Assembly (NCBI GenBank): GCA_020348985.1
Contig: CP070761.1
Location: forward strand, 2,300,310 to 2,364,309
DNA length: 64,000 nucleotides
Direction: 5' to 3'
Source: Candidatus Thorarchaeota archaeon
Lineage (GTDB): Archaea > Asgardarchaeota > Thorarchaeia > Thorarchaeales > Thorarchaeaceae
Position 1 is the stretch's first letter, and each line of letters opens with the position of its first letter. Positions 44,528 to 53,197 of this stretch are shown here, piece by piece. The notes under the pieces are model-generated. The model saw only the letters and a list, made by a program, of their open reading frames with translations. It had not been told where the DNA came from and searched no databases. A program made the position numbers and the translations under genes.

Positions 44528-44752
44528 CAGAATGATTCCAAGAGGAAGAATGAATTCATTTCTTGTCAGATTCTCACACCATCCAACTTGTCATTTTGTA
44601 CCAATTCCATATCTATCAATGGGTTGAAACAGATGGATAGACGGCAGCTACCACATCAACTCAACCGTCATAAGACATATCAATAACTGGTATACCGTTG
44701 AAGTTGGCTGTAATGACAGGTCGCGTAATCTGCTGGTTTAGAGGGATTCATA

Positions 44753-45181
44753 ATGACATCTAAGGGCAAGAAGTCACGGTTCTTGTACAAGTTCACAGTC
44801 CTCGGACCCGAGGACATTCTATTGGAGAAAGTCCTCTCGATCTTTGACGAAACGCTTGTGTCCGTTGATGGGATAAGAATCGGGTCATCAGGGGTCGAAA
44901 CAGACGATTCCGATGTCAGTGCGGTCTTTATGTCACCCAGACATTCTGCCTTGGATTTGCTCTTGTCACTCTCATACACCGGAGCCAACGGAGCAATCAT
45001 CGTTATGCGTGAGGCCGATCCAGCGATCGAAACCGTCTACAGGAATGAGATTCGAGAGAAGATTGGCAGTGGTATCCCTACAAGAGTAGTGTGCATTGGG
45101 GATGACGTGGATGAGTTCAAGCGGACCGAAGTTGCCCAGATTCTGGAGGAACTGATTGAAGAGATTCAGAATTCCAATTAG
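44753..45181 (+). CDS. degenerate Ras-like GTPase-fold protein
   Basis: 142 residues. The order of strands and helices follows a small GTPase: YKFTVLG (beta 1), a helix, DVSAVFMSP (beta 3), GAIIVMREADP (beta 4), TRVVCIGDDVDE (beta 5). The nucleotide motifs are gone: GPEDILLEK replaces GxxxxGK(S/T), MSPRHS replaces DxxG, and GDDVDE replaces NKxD. It should not bind GTP normally. AGAGGGA serves as ribosome-binding site. It may regulate or mimic the numerous small GTPases of Asgard archaea. Confidence 0.6.
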   Translation: MTSKGKKSRFLYKFTVLGPEDILLEKVLSIFDETLVSVDGIRIGSSGVETDDSDVSAVFMSPRHSALDLLLSLSYTGANGAIIVMREADPAIETVYRNEIREKIGSGIPTRVVCIGDDVDEFKRTEVAQILEELIEEIQNSN

Positions 45182-45258
45182 GCATGCGAGTGCAACGCAA
45201 ACGTACATCTTACAAACTCTTTTCTCGTTGTCATCAATTGTCAAAAACGGTGGCATCA

Positions 45259-46221
45259 ATGAGCTCGGATGACAAAGGTGAGAAGTACTGGCTCGGAGTA
45301 AGAGATGCACTTAGAATGGTGGATTCATTTCTGCGTTGGTCGAAGAACAACCCCGAACAAGCCAAGACTTTGGATGCGTTCATCTCTGAAGGCCTGATTG
45401 CAGCGGCAAAGAGATGCGAAGAGTGCTTGAGTAAGGATCTTGGATTGACTTTCAAGCAGAAAGAGGACGGCTCTGTCGAGATGGCCGCAATTGACGAACC
45501 CACCGACGAACCTACTGCTATCATGCCAGACGGTCACGAAACTACACCTGAAACATCTATGCATTTTGAAATCGAAGAAGTTGAATCAGAGGTCGTTGAA
45601 GACCCCGCCGAAACACTAGAACCACTCGAAGAAGATACGATTGAGCCACTGGCGCCTGAGGTCTTTGGAGACCCATCATCTTCACTTGAACTATCCCAGG
45701 AAGAGCTTGGAGCAGTAGAAGAGCCTCCCGCCAGGGACTTCGGCTCAGAGTTCAGCATAGACGAACCAACAGCATTGGTGATTGACTCTGAAGAAGCAGA
45801 AACCGAGGACGAGATTGAAACACCCCCTAGTGACTCGGGGATTACTTGGAGAGAATACGAGGACTTGCTTTCAGAAACCCCATCTATGGAAACCGAACAT
45901 GTTGGTGAAATGGTCGAAGACATTCATGAAGATGGACCTCCGATTCCGCCGCCGTTGGAAACTGAGACAGGTCCCAGTGAGCATGCGACAGTTGAGTCGG
46001 ATCGCTCTGCTCGATGGAGTCCATATGATGAGCCCTCCATCGATTCCGAAGAGATTGAGTTCGAAGAGGAAGAGGATTCAGAACTAATAGAGTTGGACGA
46101 AGCAGAATCTGAATCAGATGTCTCGGAGGGCACTCCTCCTCCACCCCCACCCCCTCCAGAGAGTGACGAAACTGAGGAAGAGCGACGCCGCCGTGCACGA
46201 AGACTCTTCTTTGGCACTTGA
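45259..46221 (+). CDS. acidic disordered protein with eight-proline tract
   Basis: 320 residues from ATG 45259 (in-frame ATG 45184 gives an unlikely basic leader). Residues 1-80 are a helical domain (KYWLGVRDALRMVDSFLRWS...AAKRCEECLS). About 220 residues of very acidic, Pro-rich, probably disordered sequence follow, then eight prolines (46135-46158) and a basic end (EERRRRARRLFFGT). The layout recalls proteins that display polyproline to profilin or SH3-like partners; that role is speculative. Confidence 0.65.
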   Translation: MSSDDKGEKYWLGVRDALRMVDSFLRWSKNNPEQAKTLDAFISEGLIAAAKRCEECLSKDLGLTFKQKEDGSVEMAAIDEPTDEPTAIMPDGHETTPETSMHFEIEEVESEVVEDPAETLEPLEEDTIEPLAPEVFGDPSSSLELSQEELGAVEEPPARDFGSEFSIDEPTALVIDSEEAETEDEIETPPSDSGITWREYEDLLSETPSMETEHVGEMVEDIHEDGPPIPPPLETETGPSEHATVESDRSARWSPYDEPSIDSEEIEFEEEEDSELIELDEAESESDVSEGTPPPPPPPPESDETEEERRRRARRLFFGT

Positions 46222-46224
46222 TTG

Positions 46225-47250
46225 TCAGTAATTCATAATCTCGAGGTACGTCTCAAGTGCCTCTTCTGGTGATTTCACATCTTTGACTACAGCACTCCCC
46301 CTTCTCATGAGGGTGACTGAAGGGCCCGATTCAGTTTCGATTTGGAGAAATCGCTTCCTCCGAGTCACGGTGAATCTTGAGCCAATCCTTTCTGCGATGC
46401 TATCTAGGTCTAACGTCAACATCTCTGTTGGAGTCACGCTGTAGTTGCCTGAACATAGCATAATTACTCTCGGCTTATTCGTTGCTTTTGGTATTTCGGG
46501 AGTCAAAACAGAGCACGTTGGACAAGTTTCGGACTTGGTTATGTCAAAGAAGTCAAAACTGAGATCGTCTATGTCGACTGTCATCAATCGATTCATCAAT
46601 TTCGGTTCTTTTCCTGTGGCCAGGAGCACGGCCTCTCTGACTTCAATAGATGCAGCTATAGAGAGCAACGTAGGGGAGACCCCAACTTGAGCACATGTGT
46701 TGTCTGGATCGTCTGTCGCGTCTCCAACGAGACACTCCAAACATCCCGTTCTTCCAGGGATGAAAGTGCTTAGGTTTGCATAGTATTCTATCGCTCCGGC
46801 AAAGACGTACGGGATTTTCAGCGTAATGCTTGCCTTGTTCAATATACGTCTTGAGTGAAAGGAATCAAGGCCATCAAGAATGAGGTCTGACCCTTTTAGA
46901 ATGTCAATCGCGTTTCCCTCGTCAAGTGACAAGGAGACTGTTTCATATTCTACCTCGGGGTTCATCCGTTCAAGATTCGATGCTGCGGCTTCGGCCTTCG
47001 GAAGTCCAATGTCACTAGTATCAAATACTGTTTGTCTCTGGATATTAGATAACTCTACGATGTCCCTGTCTATGATTCGCAGTTTACCAAACCCAATAGC
47101 GGAGAGCAATCTCAGGGACGGGCTACCGAGTCCACCGGCTCCAACAACCGACACGGTGCTCCTTATTATCGATTCCATGTTCTCTTCTGAGAAGTCCTTT
47201 AGAACTAGCATCCTAGAGTATCGTTCTCGGAGTTCAGGTGTCAAGCTCAT
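46225..47250 (-). CDS. E1-like/ThiF-MoeB-HesA adenylyltransferase
   Basis: 341 residues from ATG 47250 (ATG 47268 is too near the TATA box). ATP-binding VVGAGGLGSPSLRLL, the NIQRQTVF arginine, DGLDSFHSRR, and zinc pairs CLEC and CPTC are in place. The usual Cys near the active site is in DNTCAQVG. About 90 extra residues at the C-terminus form a separate small domain (SVTLMRRGSAVVKDV). It activates a ubiquitin-like sulfur carrier (ThiS/MoaD/SAMP) by C-terminal adenylation; no carrier gene is in the window. Confidence 0.85.
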   Translation of the reverse strand: MSLTPELRERYSRMLVLKDFSEENMESIIRSTVSVVGAGGLGSPSLRLLSAIGFGKLRIIDRDIVELSNIQRQTVFDTSDIGLPKAEAAASNLERMNPEVEYETVSLSLDEGNAIDILKGSDLILDGLDSFHSRRILNKASITLKIPYVFAGAIEYYANLSTFIPGRTGCLECLVGDATDDPDNTCAQVGVSPTLLSIAASIEVREAVLLATGKEPKLMNRLMTVDIDDLSFDFFDITKSETCPTCSVLTPEIPKATNKPRVIMLCSGNYSVTPTEMLTLDLDSIAERIGSRFTVTRRKRFLQIETESGPSVTLMRRGSAVVKDVKSPEEALETYLEIMNY

Positions 47251-47282
47251 GTGTCTCGCCCCAATCATCAGCGAGAGTTCAA

Positions 47283-47290
47283 CTTAAAGC
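47283..47290. promoter_or_regulatory. TATA element shared by divergent ThiF-like and DUF362 genes
   Basis: ACTTAAAG/CTTTAAGT lies about 25-37 bases from ATG 47313 (plus) and ATG 47250 (minus), so one near-symmetric TATA element may serve both directions. Confidence 0.4.
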
Positions 47291-47312
47291 CTTAGACATG
47301 TGCTGTTTGGAC

Positions 47313-48140
47313 ATGGCTTATGGTGCACAGGTCTCGGTTGGTGTTGGCCGAACCGTGAAGAAGTCCCTCGATATTGCCCTTTCCAAGATGACTTCGCCAT
47401 TGTTAGCAACGAAACCTGTTGACCAAGTTATCATAAAACCCTCCATTCTTGACCCGCGATTGCCAGGGAATTCTACCAAGGACATGATACAGGCGGTTGT
47501 ACGGGTCTTTGGCTCTATTGCACCTGTCATCGTCGTTGAAAGCGACAATCCCTTCCGGTCCGCCAGCGAAGCGTTATCCGGAATGGGCCTGGAGAATATT
47601 CAAGGGGCGATAACTAGACTTGTCAACCTCTCGGAAGAAGACATGATTCAAGTAACCATGTCTGAACACGTATTCACGAGGCGCGGTATGCCCAGAATCC
47701 TCACTGAATCTTCTCTATTGGTGAATCTATCAACACTGAAGGTCAATCCTGCACGCTCATCATTGAGTGGAAGTATCAAGAATCTCTTCGGACTTCTTCC
47801 TGAAGTGGACAAGAAGACATACCATGACACATTGGATGGCGTGCTGATGGATATACTTGCCACCTTCCCACCTGATCTATCGATAATGGAGCTGTCAAGT
47901 GTCCTGGTGGGGACCAGAAGAAAGGGGACTTCGATCGAGGTGGGTGGCGTTGTTGTCGGGACTGACCCTGTCGCCACTGATGCGTTCTGTGCCTCCCTTT
48001 TTGGTATGGACCCCCTCAAGATATCAAGTATTCAGAAGGCCTATGACTTAGGTTTGGGAGAGGCCGTTGTGGATAGAATCAAGGTTCTGGCGACAGACAA
48101 CCAGCTTGCTAGACTGAGGGAGCGATGTGCACTAGCTTGA
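47313..48140 (+). CDS. DUF362-family protein
   Basis: 275 residues from ATG 47313. Typical DUF362 segments: DQVIIKPSILDP, VVESDNPFRSASEAL, VNLSTLKVNPARSSLSGSIKNLFG and GVVVGTDPVATDAFCASLFGMDP. Many DUF362 proteins carry a ferredoxin-like cluster, but no CxxCxxC is visible here, so this is the cluster-free form. Biochemical role of the family is not firmly established. Confidence 0.78.
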   Translation: MAYGAQVSVGVGRTVKKSLDIALSKMTSPLLATKPVDQVIIKPSILDPRLPGNSTKDMIQAVVRVFGSIAPVIVVESDNPFRSASEALSGMGLENIQGAITRLVNLSEEDMIQVTMSEHVFTRRGMPRILTESSLLVNLSTLKVNPARSSLSGSIKNLFGLLPEVDKKTYHDTLDGVLMDILATFPPDLSIMELSSVLVGTRRKGTSIEVGGVVVGTDPVATDAFCASLFGMDPLKISSIQKAYDLGLGEAVVDRIKVLATDNQLARLRERCALA

Positions 48141-48233
48141 CAATGCCGGAAAGAATATAATCTAACAGAGATGCCGCACAGTCTCTGTCCGCGTTTGAGG
48201 ACCTGTGACAGTCTAGTCAGGTAGTGACGTTTC

Positions 48234-49400
48234 ATGGATTGGACATCTCATCGAATGGCAAATATCCCTCCTTCGGGCACTCTCAAAATGTTTGAGATCG
48301 CTTCGAAGCTCGAGGCTGAAGGAAAGAAGGTATACCATTTTGAAGTGGGTCAACCAGACTTCCCGACTCCTCCCAACATAATCAAGTCCGGAATAGATGC
48401 ATTGAATGATGGGTTCACAAAGTATGTTTCTTCAAGAGGTGTTCCAGCGCTTCTCGATGCCATAGAAGGCTTCTACGGCCGCAGAGGAATCTCTATTGAT
48501 GGGCGCAAGAACCTAATAGTCACCCCTGGGGCAAAGATGGCGCTTTTCCAGGGTTTTCTTTCGGCTATAGACATTGGTGATGACGTTCTTGTGCTGTCAC
48601 CTGCATGGCCCACCTACAGAGTGATGATCCGCACGGCAGGTGCAAAACCTGTGGACGTCCCAACCAGCGTTGTCTACGAATTGGATGAGGAGGCCCTCAA
48701 GTCAGCCGCTACTAAGACAGTTTCGGCTCTGGTCATAAATAGCCCTAACAACCCAACAGGTGGTGTTCTTCAAGAGAGCCAAATGAGACTAATCTACGAC
48801 CTAGCTGTTGACCATGACTTCGCAATCTTCAGTGATGAAATCTATGAAGCGTTAGTATATGACGGGCTTAGCCAGACATCTATGCTGGAGGTCGATCCGT
48901 CAATGGAACAGTCAATTGTGATAAGCGGTTTCTCGAAGACATACTCCATGACGGGCTGGCGACTTGGTTTCGCTGTTGGGAATGAAGAAGTGATTGAAAA
49001 TATGGTACGAATCCAGCAAAATACGACATCATGTGCGCCCTCGTTTGCGCAAATGGCAGGAGTTGAAGCTCTCTGTGGCGACCAGAGTTCCATCAAGAGC
49101 ATGGTCGACTCCTATAGTCAAAGGCGTGACAAGATGGTAGCTGGATTCCGAGATATGCCAGAAGTAACTTGTGAAATCCCCCTCGGTGCTTTCTACTGTT
49201 TTCCAGATTTCTCGAAATACGGGCTAAGCAGCAACACGCTCGCAGAACTCTTGTTGATAAAAACAGGCGTTACAACTGCACCAGGCAAGGTATTCGGTGA
49301 CATGTGGGATGGCCATCTCAGGTTCTCCTATGCAAGTTCACTGTCTGTTATCGAAGAAGGTCTCGCCAAGGTCAAGGAATTCCTCGAAACTCTTGACTAG
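48234..49400 (+). CDS. class I/II aminotransferase (aspartate aminotransferase-like)
   Basis: 388 residues. PLP-binding Lys in SGFSKTYSMTGWRLGF, NSPNNPTGG and DEIYEALVYDG are all present, as is the GQPDFPTP N-terminal substrate segment. Likely transfers amino groups between aspartate or aromatic/alanine substrates and 2-oxoglutarate. The leader has a TATA element (GAATATAAT near 48153) and an inverted repeat ACAGAG/CTCTGT (48165-48188) near the transcription start. Confidence 0.92.
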   Translation: MDWTSHRMANIPPSGTLKMFEIASKLEAEGKKVYHFEVGQPDFPTPPNIIKSGIDALNDGFTKYVSSRGVPALLDAIEGFYGRRGISIDGRKNLIVTPGAKMALFQGFLSAIDIGDDVLVLSPAWPTYRVMIRTAGAKPVDVPTSVVYELDEEALKSAATKTVSALVINSPNNPTGGVLQESQMRLIYDLAVDHDFAIFSDEIYEALVYDGLSQTSMLEVDPSMEQSIVISGFSKTYSMTGWRLGFAVGNEEVIENMVRIQQNTTSCAPSFAQMAGVEALCGDQSSIKSMVDSYSQRRDKMVAGFRDMPEVTCEIPLGAFYCFPDFSKYGLSSNTLAELLLIKTGVTTAPGKVFGDMWDGHLRFSYASSLSVIEEGLAKVKEFLETLD

Positions 49401-49416
49401 GTTGTAGGTGGCAGCT

Positions 49417-50025
49417 ATGGGGGCTTCTGACCCAGAATCACCTTCTTTGGAAGGTTCAGGAGTGCGTTTTGAGTGCACAAAGTGCGGTGCCTGCTGTAGA
49501 CAAGATGAGCTGCTCGTCACCGTGACTGCATCGGATATCGTCCGATTGGGAGCTGGACTGGGATTGAACGCCATAGAACTGACGCGTGCTCTTGATTTCT
49601 ATGTCCTTGATAGTGAGCCAATCCCACACGGGTTGCGCCACATACCCAGAATCTTGACAGAAAGGGGTTTGGCATATGTCGCGCTCAGGAAGCTCGAGAA
49701 CGGAGACTGTGTATTCCTGAAAGATGACATCTGCATGATTCACTCTATTCGTCCTGCCGTTTGTCGGTCCTTTCCGTTTGTTTTCAGGGCTCAAGATAAA
49801 GATATGAAGTGGGGACTCAGCGCGATGAAGGACATCTGTCCAGGGTTGGGCCAAGGGGAGGAGGTCCCCCTGAACTATCTTCGTGATCTAGGCAGCAGTG
49901 TCCTGTCAGACCTGGCCTCCTACTCGAAGCTCGCGCAAAGGTGGAACAAGACGGGGTCGGAGCTTTCGGCGATTGACTACATAATCTATGCAATAGAGAG
50001 CCTTTCGGAGAAAACTCGACAGTAA
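49417..50025 (+). CDS. YkgJ-type Cys-cluster protein
   Basis: 202 residues from ATG 49417 (GTG 49408 also possible). The cluster motif C-x2-C-x2-CC (ECTKCGACCR) near the N-terminus with further Cys in GDCVFL, CMIHSIRPAVCRSFP and ICPGL is the YkgJ/CxxCxxCC family signature, thought to bind zinc or an Fe-S cluster. It starts 16 bases after the aminotransferase and is probably cotranscribed. Confidence 0.8.
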   Translation: MGASDPESPSLEGSGVRFECTKCGACCRQDELLVTVTASDIVRLGAGLGLNAIELTRALDFYVLDSEPIPHGLRHIPRILTERGLAYVALRKLENGDCVFLKDDICMIHSIRPAVCRSFPFVFRAQDKDMKWGLSAMKDICPGLGQGEEVPLNYLRDLGSSVLSDLASYSKLAQRWNKTGSELSAIDYIIYAIESLSEKTRQ

Positions 50026-50037
50026 GAGAACGCAGAA

Positions 50038-51027
50038 TCACAGCCTGCTCAGAATCTGTAGAATGTTTCCGAAGTTGTGCTCAACGGTCCTGCTCTTCTC
50101 GCTATACGATTCTAGATTCGCGAGTCTAGAGTCCTTTTCTAGTAGCTCACGGAATCTTTCCGAACGAATCTCTGAGTGGATCCGGTCATTGACATCAAGA
50201 ATCTGGTCTGATGTCTTGAGAATGAACTGGAGCATCTTGATCAGGAGGTGAAAGTCGTTGATGTCTCTGAGTTGTAACGTCTGACTGTAGAACTGAAATT
50301 CAAAGCGTGCAAGAAGCTCCCGCATGCCAGCTAGATCCACAAGCCAAATTGGGGATCCTTCTTCTTTTAGCTCCGAGTGGAGATCTGACCAACATGCTTG
50401 TTGTTCCAGCAACTGCACCAGATACCCACGTAAGAAGGCAAAGTGGTCGACACCCTCTTCGATGTCATCTTCAGTACCTATCGGACTCATCATTCCATCT
50501 GTCTGACTGTGTTTCACAGCAATCATCAGTGAGAATTTGTCCACGTAACGTTTGACTTCTTCTGTCTTCTCCTTACGTGACATCAAGTCGGAGAAGGTAT
50601 CCGCAAGAGTGAGAATGAACTTGTAAAGACATTCGGAGCATATCTCTGCACTTGCTGTTAGGTCCTTTGTCGAAAGAAACTGCAGAGCATCCTCGAGGTC
50701 ATTTCCTGGCACGTCATACCCGTGAATACGAAGAACCCACCCTTGAGAGATGCAGTATACCTTGTTATCCGGATAATTGACATAGATAGAGGTGTAGCAC
50801 ACATTGCTATCTTCGGATCTCTCCTCCAACATTCCTTTTCTGTTAGTCCTATAGGAGAAGACCTGAGGATCGACTTCCATCGCCTCAACTTCTAGTATGT
50901 TGTCATCATTGATACATAGCTTCTCATCACCAAAGACCTTGAAGCAGGGGCATCCTCTGACGAGTTTGATTGAGCCTCCTTTGCCGCTGCCATCTTGTGA
51001 TTCAACCAAGATTTCTCGGGATTCCAA
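50038..51027 (-). CDS. Cys-rich paralog A, unknown
   Basis: 329 residues from TTG 51027. An N-terminal domain has LVRGCPCFKVFGD..LCIND and, about 100 residues on, CSECLYKFILTLADTF; together six Cys may bind zinc or Fe-S. The C-terminal half is helical. The same architecture and motifs recur in the next upstream gene (51167-52126), so the two are tandem duplicates. I do not recognise the family; no membrane segment. Confidence 0.65.
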   Translation of the reverse strand: MESREILVESQDGSGKGGSIKLVRGCPCFKVFGDEKLCINDDNILEVEAMEVDPQVFSYRTNRKGMLEERSEDSNVCYTSIYVNYPDNKVYCISQGWVLRIHGYDVPGNDLEDALQFLSTKDLTASAEICSECLYKFILTLADTFSDLMSRKEKTEEVKRYVDKFSLMIAVKHSQTDGMMSPIGTEDDIEEGVDHFAFLRGYLVQLLEQQACWSDLHSELKEEGSPIWLVDLAGMRELLARFEFQFYSQTLQLRDINDFHLLIKMLQFILKTSDQILDVNDRIHSEIRSERFRELLEKDSRLANLESYSEKSRTVEHNFGNILQILSRL

Positions 51028-51166
51028 GCCATCATACCTCTGACAAAGAGTCGACGAAATGCACTAATCTTCTGGAAATCTAGGGATATAGGCATTGTTG
51101 TCAGATATTTGCTACATTTCCTTCACTTGCTTCCTTTCTCCAGATAGTCAGTCTGTGCCTTCTGGA

Positions 51167-52126
51167 CTATACATCGACCTGATTCAAGACCCCGACTAAG
51201 CCGGCGAATCGCTGTTCAGCCTTCCTCCGTCGAAGAGAATAACGCTCAAGGAATGACGCGAAGTCACACGGCTTGGATTCAGATTCCTCTAATCTTCGAA
51301 TTCTCTCTCGTATTGCATCACATAGATTGAGTACTCTTTCTGCGATGTCAACCATGTGCCTCAGTAGTCCAAGTGCAACGATTTCGTCACTAGCATCAAC
51401 CAGAGTTTCGACTTGGAAAAGGAAGATTGACTCGAGCCTTATGAGTTGCTTATGGTAGTCCACTACAGCGGCTGCATCTTCCATCTGATCGTCCAAGCTC
51501 AAAGAGCTCGCATATGTCGCAATCTCTGATCGTTCCTTTAGAGCCACTCCAACGTGGATAGAGATAAGCTCTCTCAGTACGCCATCCTTCTCTTCAGACA
51601 GATCTGCTTCTGCGCCTGAGAAATCCGTCAGAATCTTGATTGCCAGATTCTTGACATAGGTCACTATCATCTCAGCCTTTTCACTATCCGTAATCACGTC
51701 CTCGAAGACATTGCTCAGTGTCACTATGTATTTGTATAGACAGCTTGAGCACTGGGCCCCGTTTGCTGTCGCTCCAGTAATCGTCAGAAATTTGAGCGCG
51801 GCTTCCATATCCGCCGCCTTGATTGGTCTCTGATTGATTCTGAGCTTCCTGCCTTGACTCACACAGTATGTATCGTCTTCGACAGAGTCCAAACCTATCA
51901 AGAGATAGCAGAGTCCCTCCATGCTGCTACAATGCTCAAGCATATGCTCAACTGTATCTACGTGAGTGTAGAACGCCGGGTCGACAGAAATCGCTTTGAT
52001 TGGCAGAACACTATCGTGATTAATACAGACACTCTCGTCTCCAAACTCCTTGTAGCATGGACAACCCCTAACCAGACGAACATCCTTTTGAACGGCTCCT
52101 GATGTGGTTGAGCCGCTATCATTCAT
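51167..52126 (-). CDS. Cys-rich paralog B, unknown
   Basis: 319 residues from ATG 52126 (AGGTG upstream; the frame extends to ATG 52174, but alignment to paralog A favours the shorter form). Shared anchors with paralog A: RLVRGCPCYKEFGDESVCIN, YCVSQGRKLRI (A has YCISQGWVLRI) and CSSCLYKYIVTLSNVF. The helical C-terminal half has diverged more (ERIRRLEESE). The pair probably arose by tandem duplication and may form a heteromer. Confidence 0.65.
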   Translation of the reverse strand: MNDSGSTTSGAVQKDVRLVRGCPCYKEFGDESVCINHDSVLPIKAISVDPAFYTHVDTVEHMLEHCSSMEGLCYLLIGLDSVEDDTYCVSQGRKLRINQRPIKAADMEAALKFLTITGATANGAQCSSCLYKYIVTLSNVFEDVITDSEKAEMIVTYVKNLAIKILTDFSGAEADLSEEKDGVLRELISIHVGVALKERSEIATYASSLSLDDQMEDAAAVVDYHKQLIRLESIFLFQVETLVDASDEIVALGLLRHMVDIAERVLNLCDAIRERIRRLEESESKPCDFASFLERYSLRRRKAEQRFAGLVGVLNQVDV

Positions 52127-52261
52127 AAGACATACACCTAGTCGCTTTTCGCCGACAAACCCTTTTGCGAGCAAAATGGGGTCAGTCCACGGAATATCTG
52201 TCAGCTCATTTGGCGCTGATATTAACGTTTCTTGATTGGATGGCGACCAGGTGGACCAATT

Positions 52262-52402
52262 CTAGCCCCATAGCTCGCGCTTGAGAAGATCCCGAATAGC
52301 GATTCGAATTGCCTCTGACCTGTTTGGATAGAGCCTTGATTCGACCAGTCTCTCGAGACCCTCGACGTACTGCTCAGGAATATGAAGTGTGACGAGTTTC
52401 AT
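52262..52402 (-). CDS. ribbon-helix-helix DNA-binding protein, 46 residues
   Basis: A complete small gene from ATG 52402 to TAG 52262. The sequence is a full RHH fold: strand KLVTLHIPEQY, helix VEGLERLVESRLY, then PNRSEAIRIAIRDLL. Such proteins bind DNA as dimers and often regulate themselves or neighbours. A 13-bp palindrome lies 47-59 bases upstream of the start. It is the first gene in line before the Cys-rich paralogs on this strand. Confidence 0.85.
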   Translation of the reverse strand: MKLVTLHIPEQYVEGLERLVESRLYPNRSEAIRIAIRDLLKRELWG

Positions 52403-52448
52403 GCAGATAACACCTAGGTCACTTCTGGGTCATACGTCAATATGATGT

Positions 52449-52461
52449 TGAGTATTACTCA
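52449..52461. promoter_or_regulatory. palindrome upstream of the RHH gene
   Basis: TGAGT-ATT-ACTCA is a perfect interrupted palindrome with short half-sites, as RHH dimers prefer. It is a candidate autoregulatory operator, also near the divergent TlpA-like gene. Confidence 0.38.
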
Positions 52462-52604
52462 CTCAAAATAGAGCACCTGTTTACTTCTAGCTCTGGGCAA
52501 ATTGCTCAGAAGACAGAAGAGTGGGGAATCGTTGCACGGTGTAACTTATATCACAAGAGGGGTTCGTTGAACACCGTAGACCAATCCAATGGACAGGAAT
52601 TCAA

Positions 52605-53180
52605 ATGCAGTCAAGACAAGTCTTGGGCATTGGGATTGTGCTAATTTTGGTCACAGTAGGTCTGTTAGTGGTGTATCTCGCTACTATGCCGTCCAATGAT
52701 CATGATGATAATGAAGAACAGACCACTCCGAAGGATGTCGACCTCCTAGAATATAACATAACTTTACCAGAGACCCGCTGGGTCATGACTGATGGTCAAG
52801 ACCTCTATCCATCAGACCTACTAGGCAAGTGGACCATAGTTGATTTCATGGCCACCTGGTGTGGGCCTTGTGAAGCTTTCAATTCGGATCTGAAGCAACT
52901 TCACGACACGTATGGGGACTCGATAAACCTAATCTCATTGACGGTCACGATGAGCGAGACCTTAGGTATGTTGGAGGACTATAAGGATGATAACAATATC
53001 ACATGGCGCATTGGTCAGGACTATGGTGAGAATTGGCAAAACACAGCATCAGAATTCATTGGTGTTCGCTACATTCCCACTCCAATCATCATTGATCCTG
53101 ATGGCATACTTAGATGGATGCATGAGGGAATTTGGGCCTTCGTGGACATGAACGAAGTTCTTACAAGCCTAATGGGATAA
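52605..53180 (+). CDS. membrane-anchored TlpA/ResA-like thioredoxin
   Basis: 191 residues. One N-terminal hydrophobic segment (about 7-28) anchors the protein with the rest outside. After an acidic linker (NDHDDNEEQTTP) comes a thioredoxin domain with DFMATWCGPCEAF (active Cys pair) and the cis-Pro in YIPTPIIID. It reduces or shuffles disulfides outside the cell, receiving electrons from the adjacent CcdA. TATA element (AACTTATATC) near 52543, flanked by CGGTGT/ACACCG. Confidence 0.88.
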   Translation: MQSRQVLGIGIVLILVTVGLLVVYLATMPSNDHDDNEEQTTPKDVDLLEYNITLPETRWVMTDGQDLYPSDLLGKWTIVDFMATWCGPCEAFNSDLKQLHDTYGDSINLISLTVTMSETLGMLEDYKDDNNITWRIGQDYGENWQNTASEFIGVRYIPTPIIIDPDGILRWMHEGIWAFVDMNEVLTSLMG

Positions 53181-53197
53181 AGGTTTGATCGGGCGCG

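Noticed and set aside
45924-46217. Antisense frame with a poly-Gly stretch opposite the polyproline tract
   Set aside because: It is the mirror of CCN proline codons; low-complexity Ser/Gly product and no start signals.
51028-51166. A separate gene between the two Cys-rich paralogs
   Set aside because: The 139-base gap holds only a short frame with no start signal or family resemblance.
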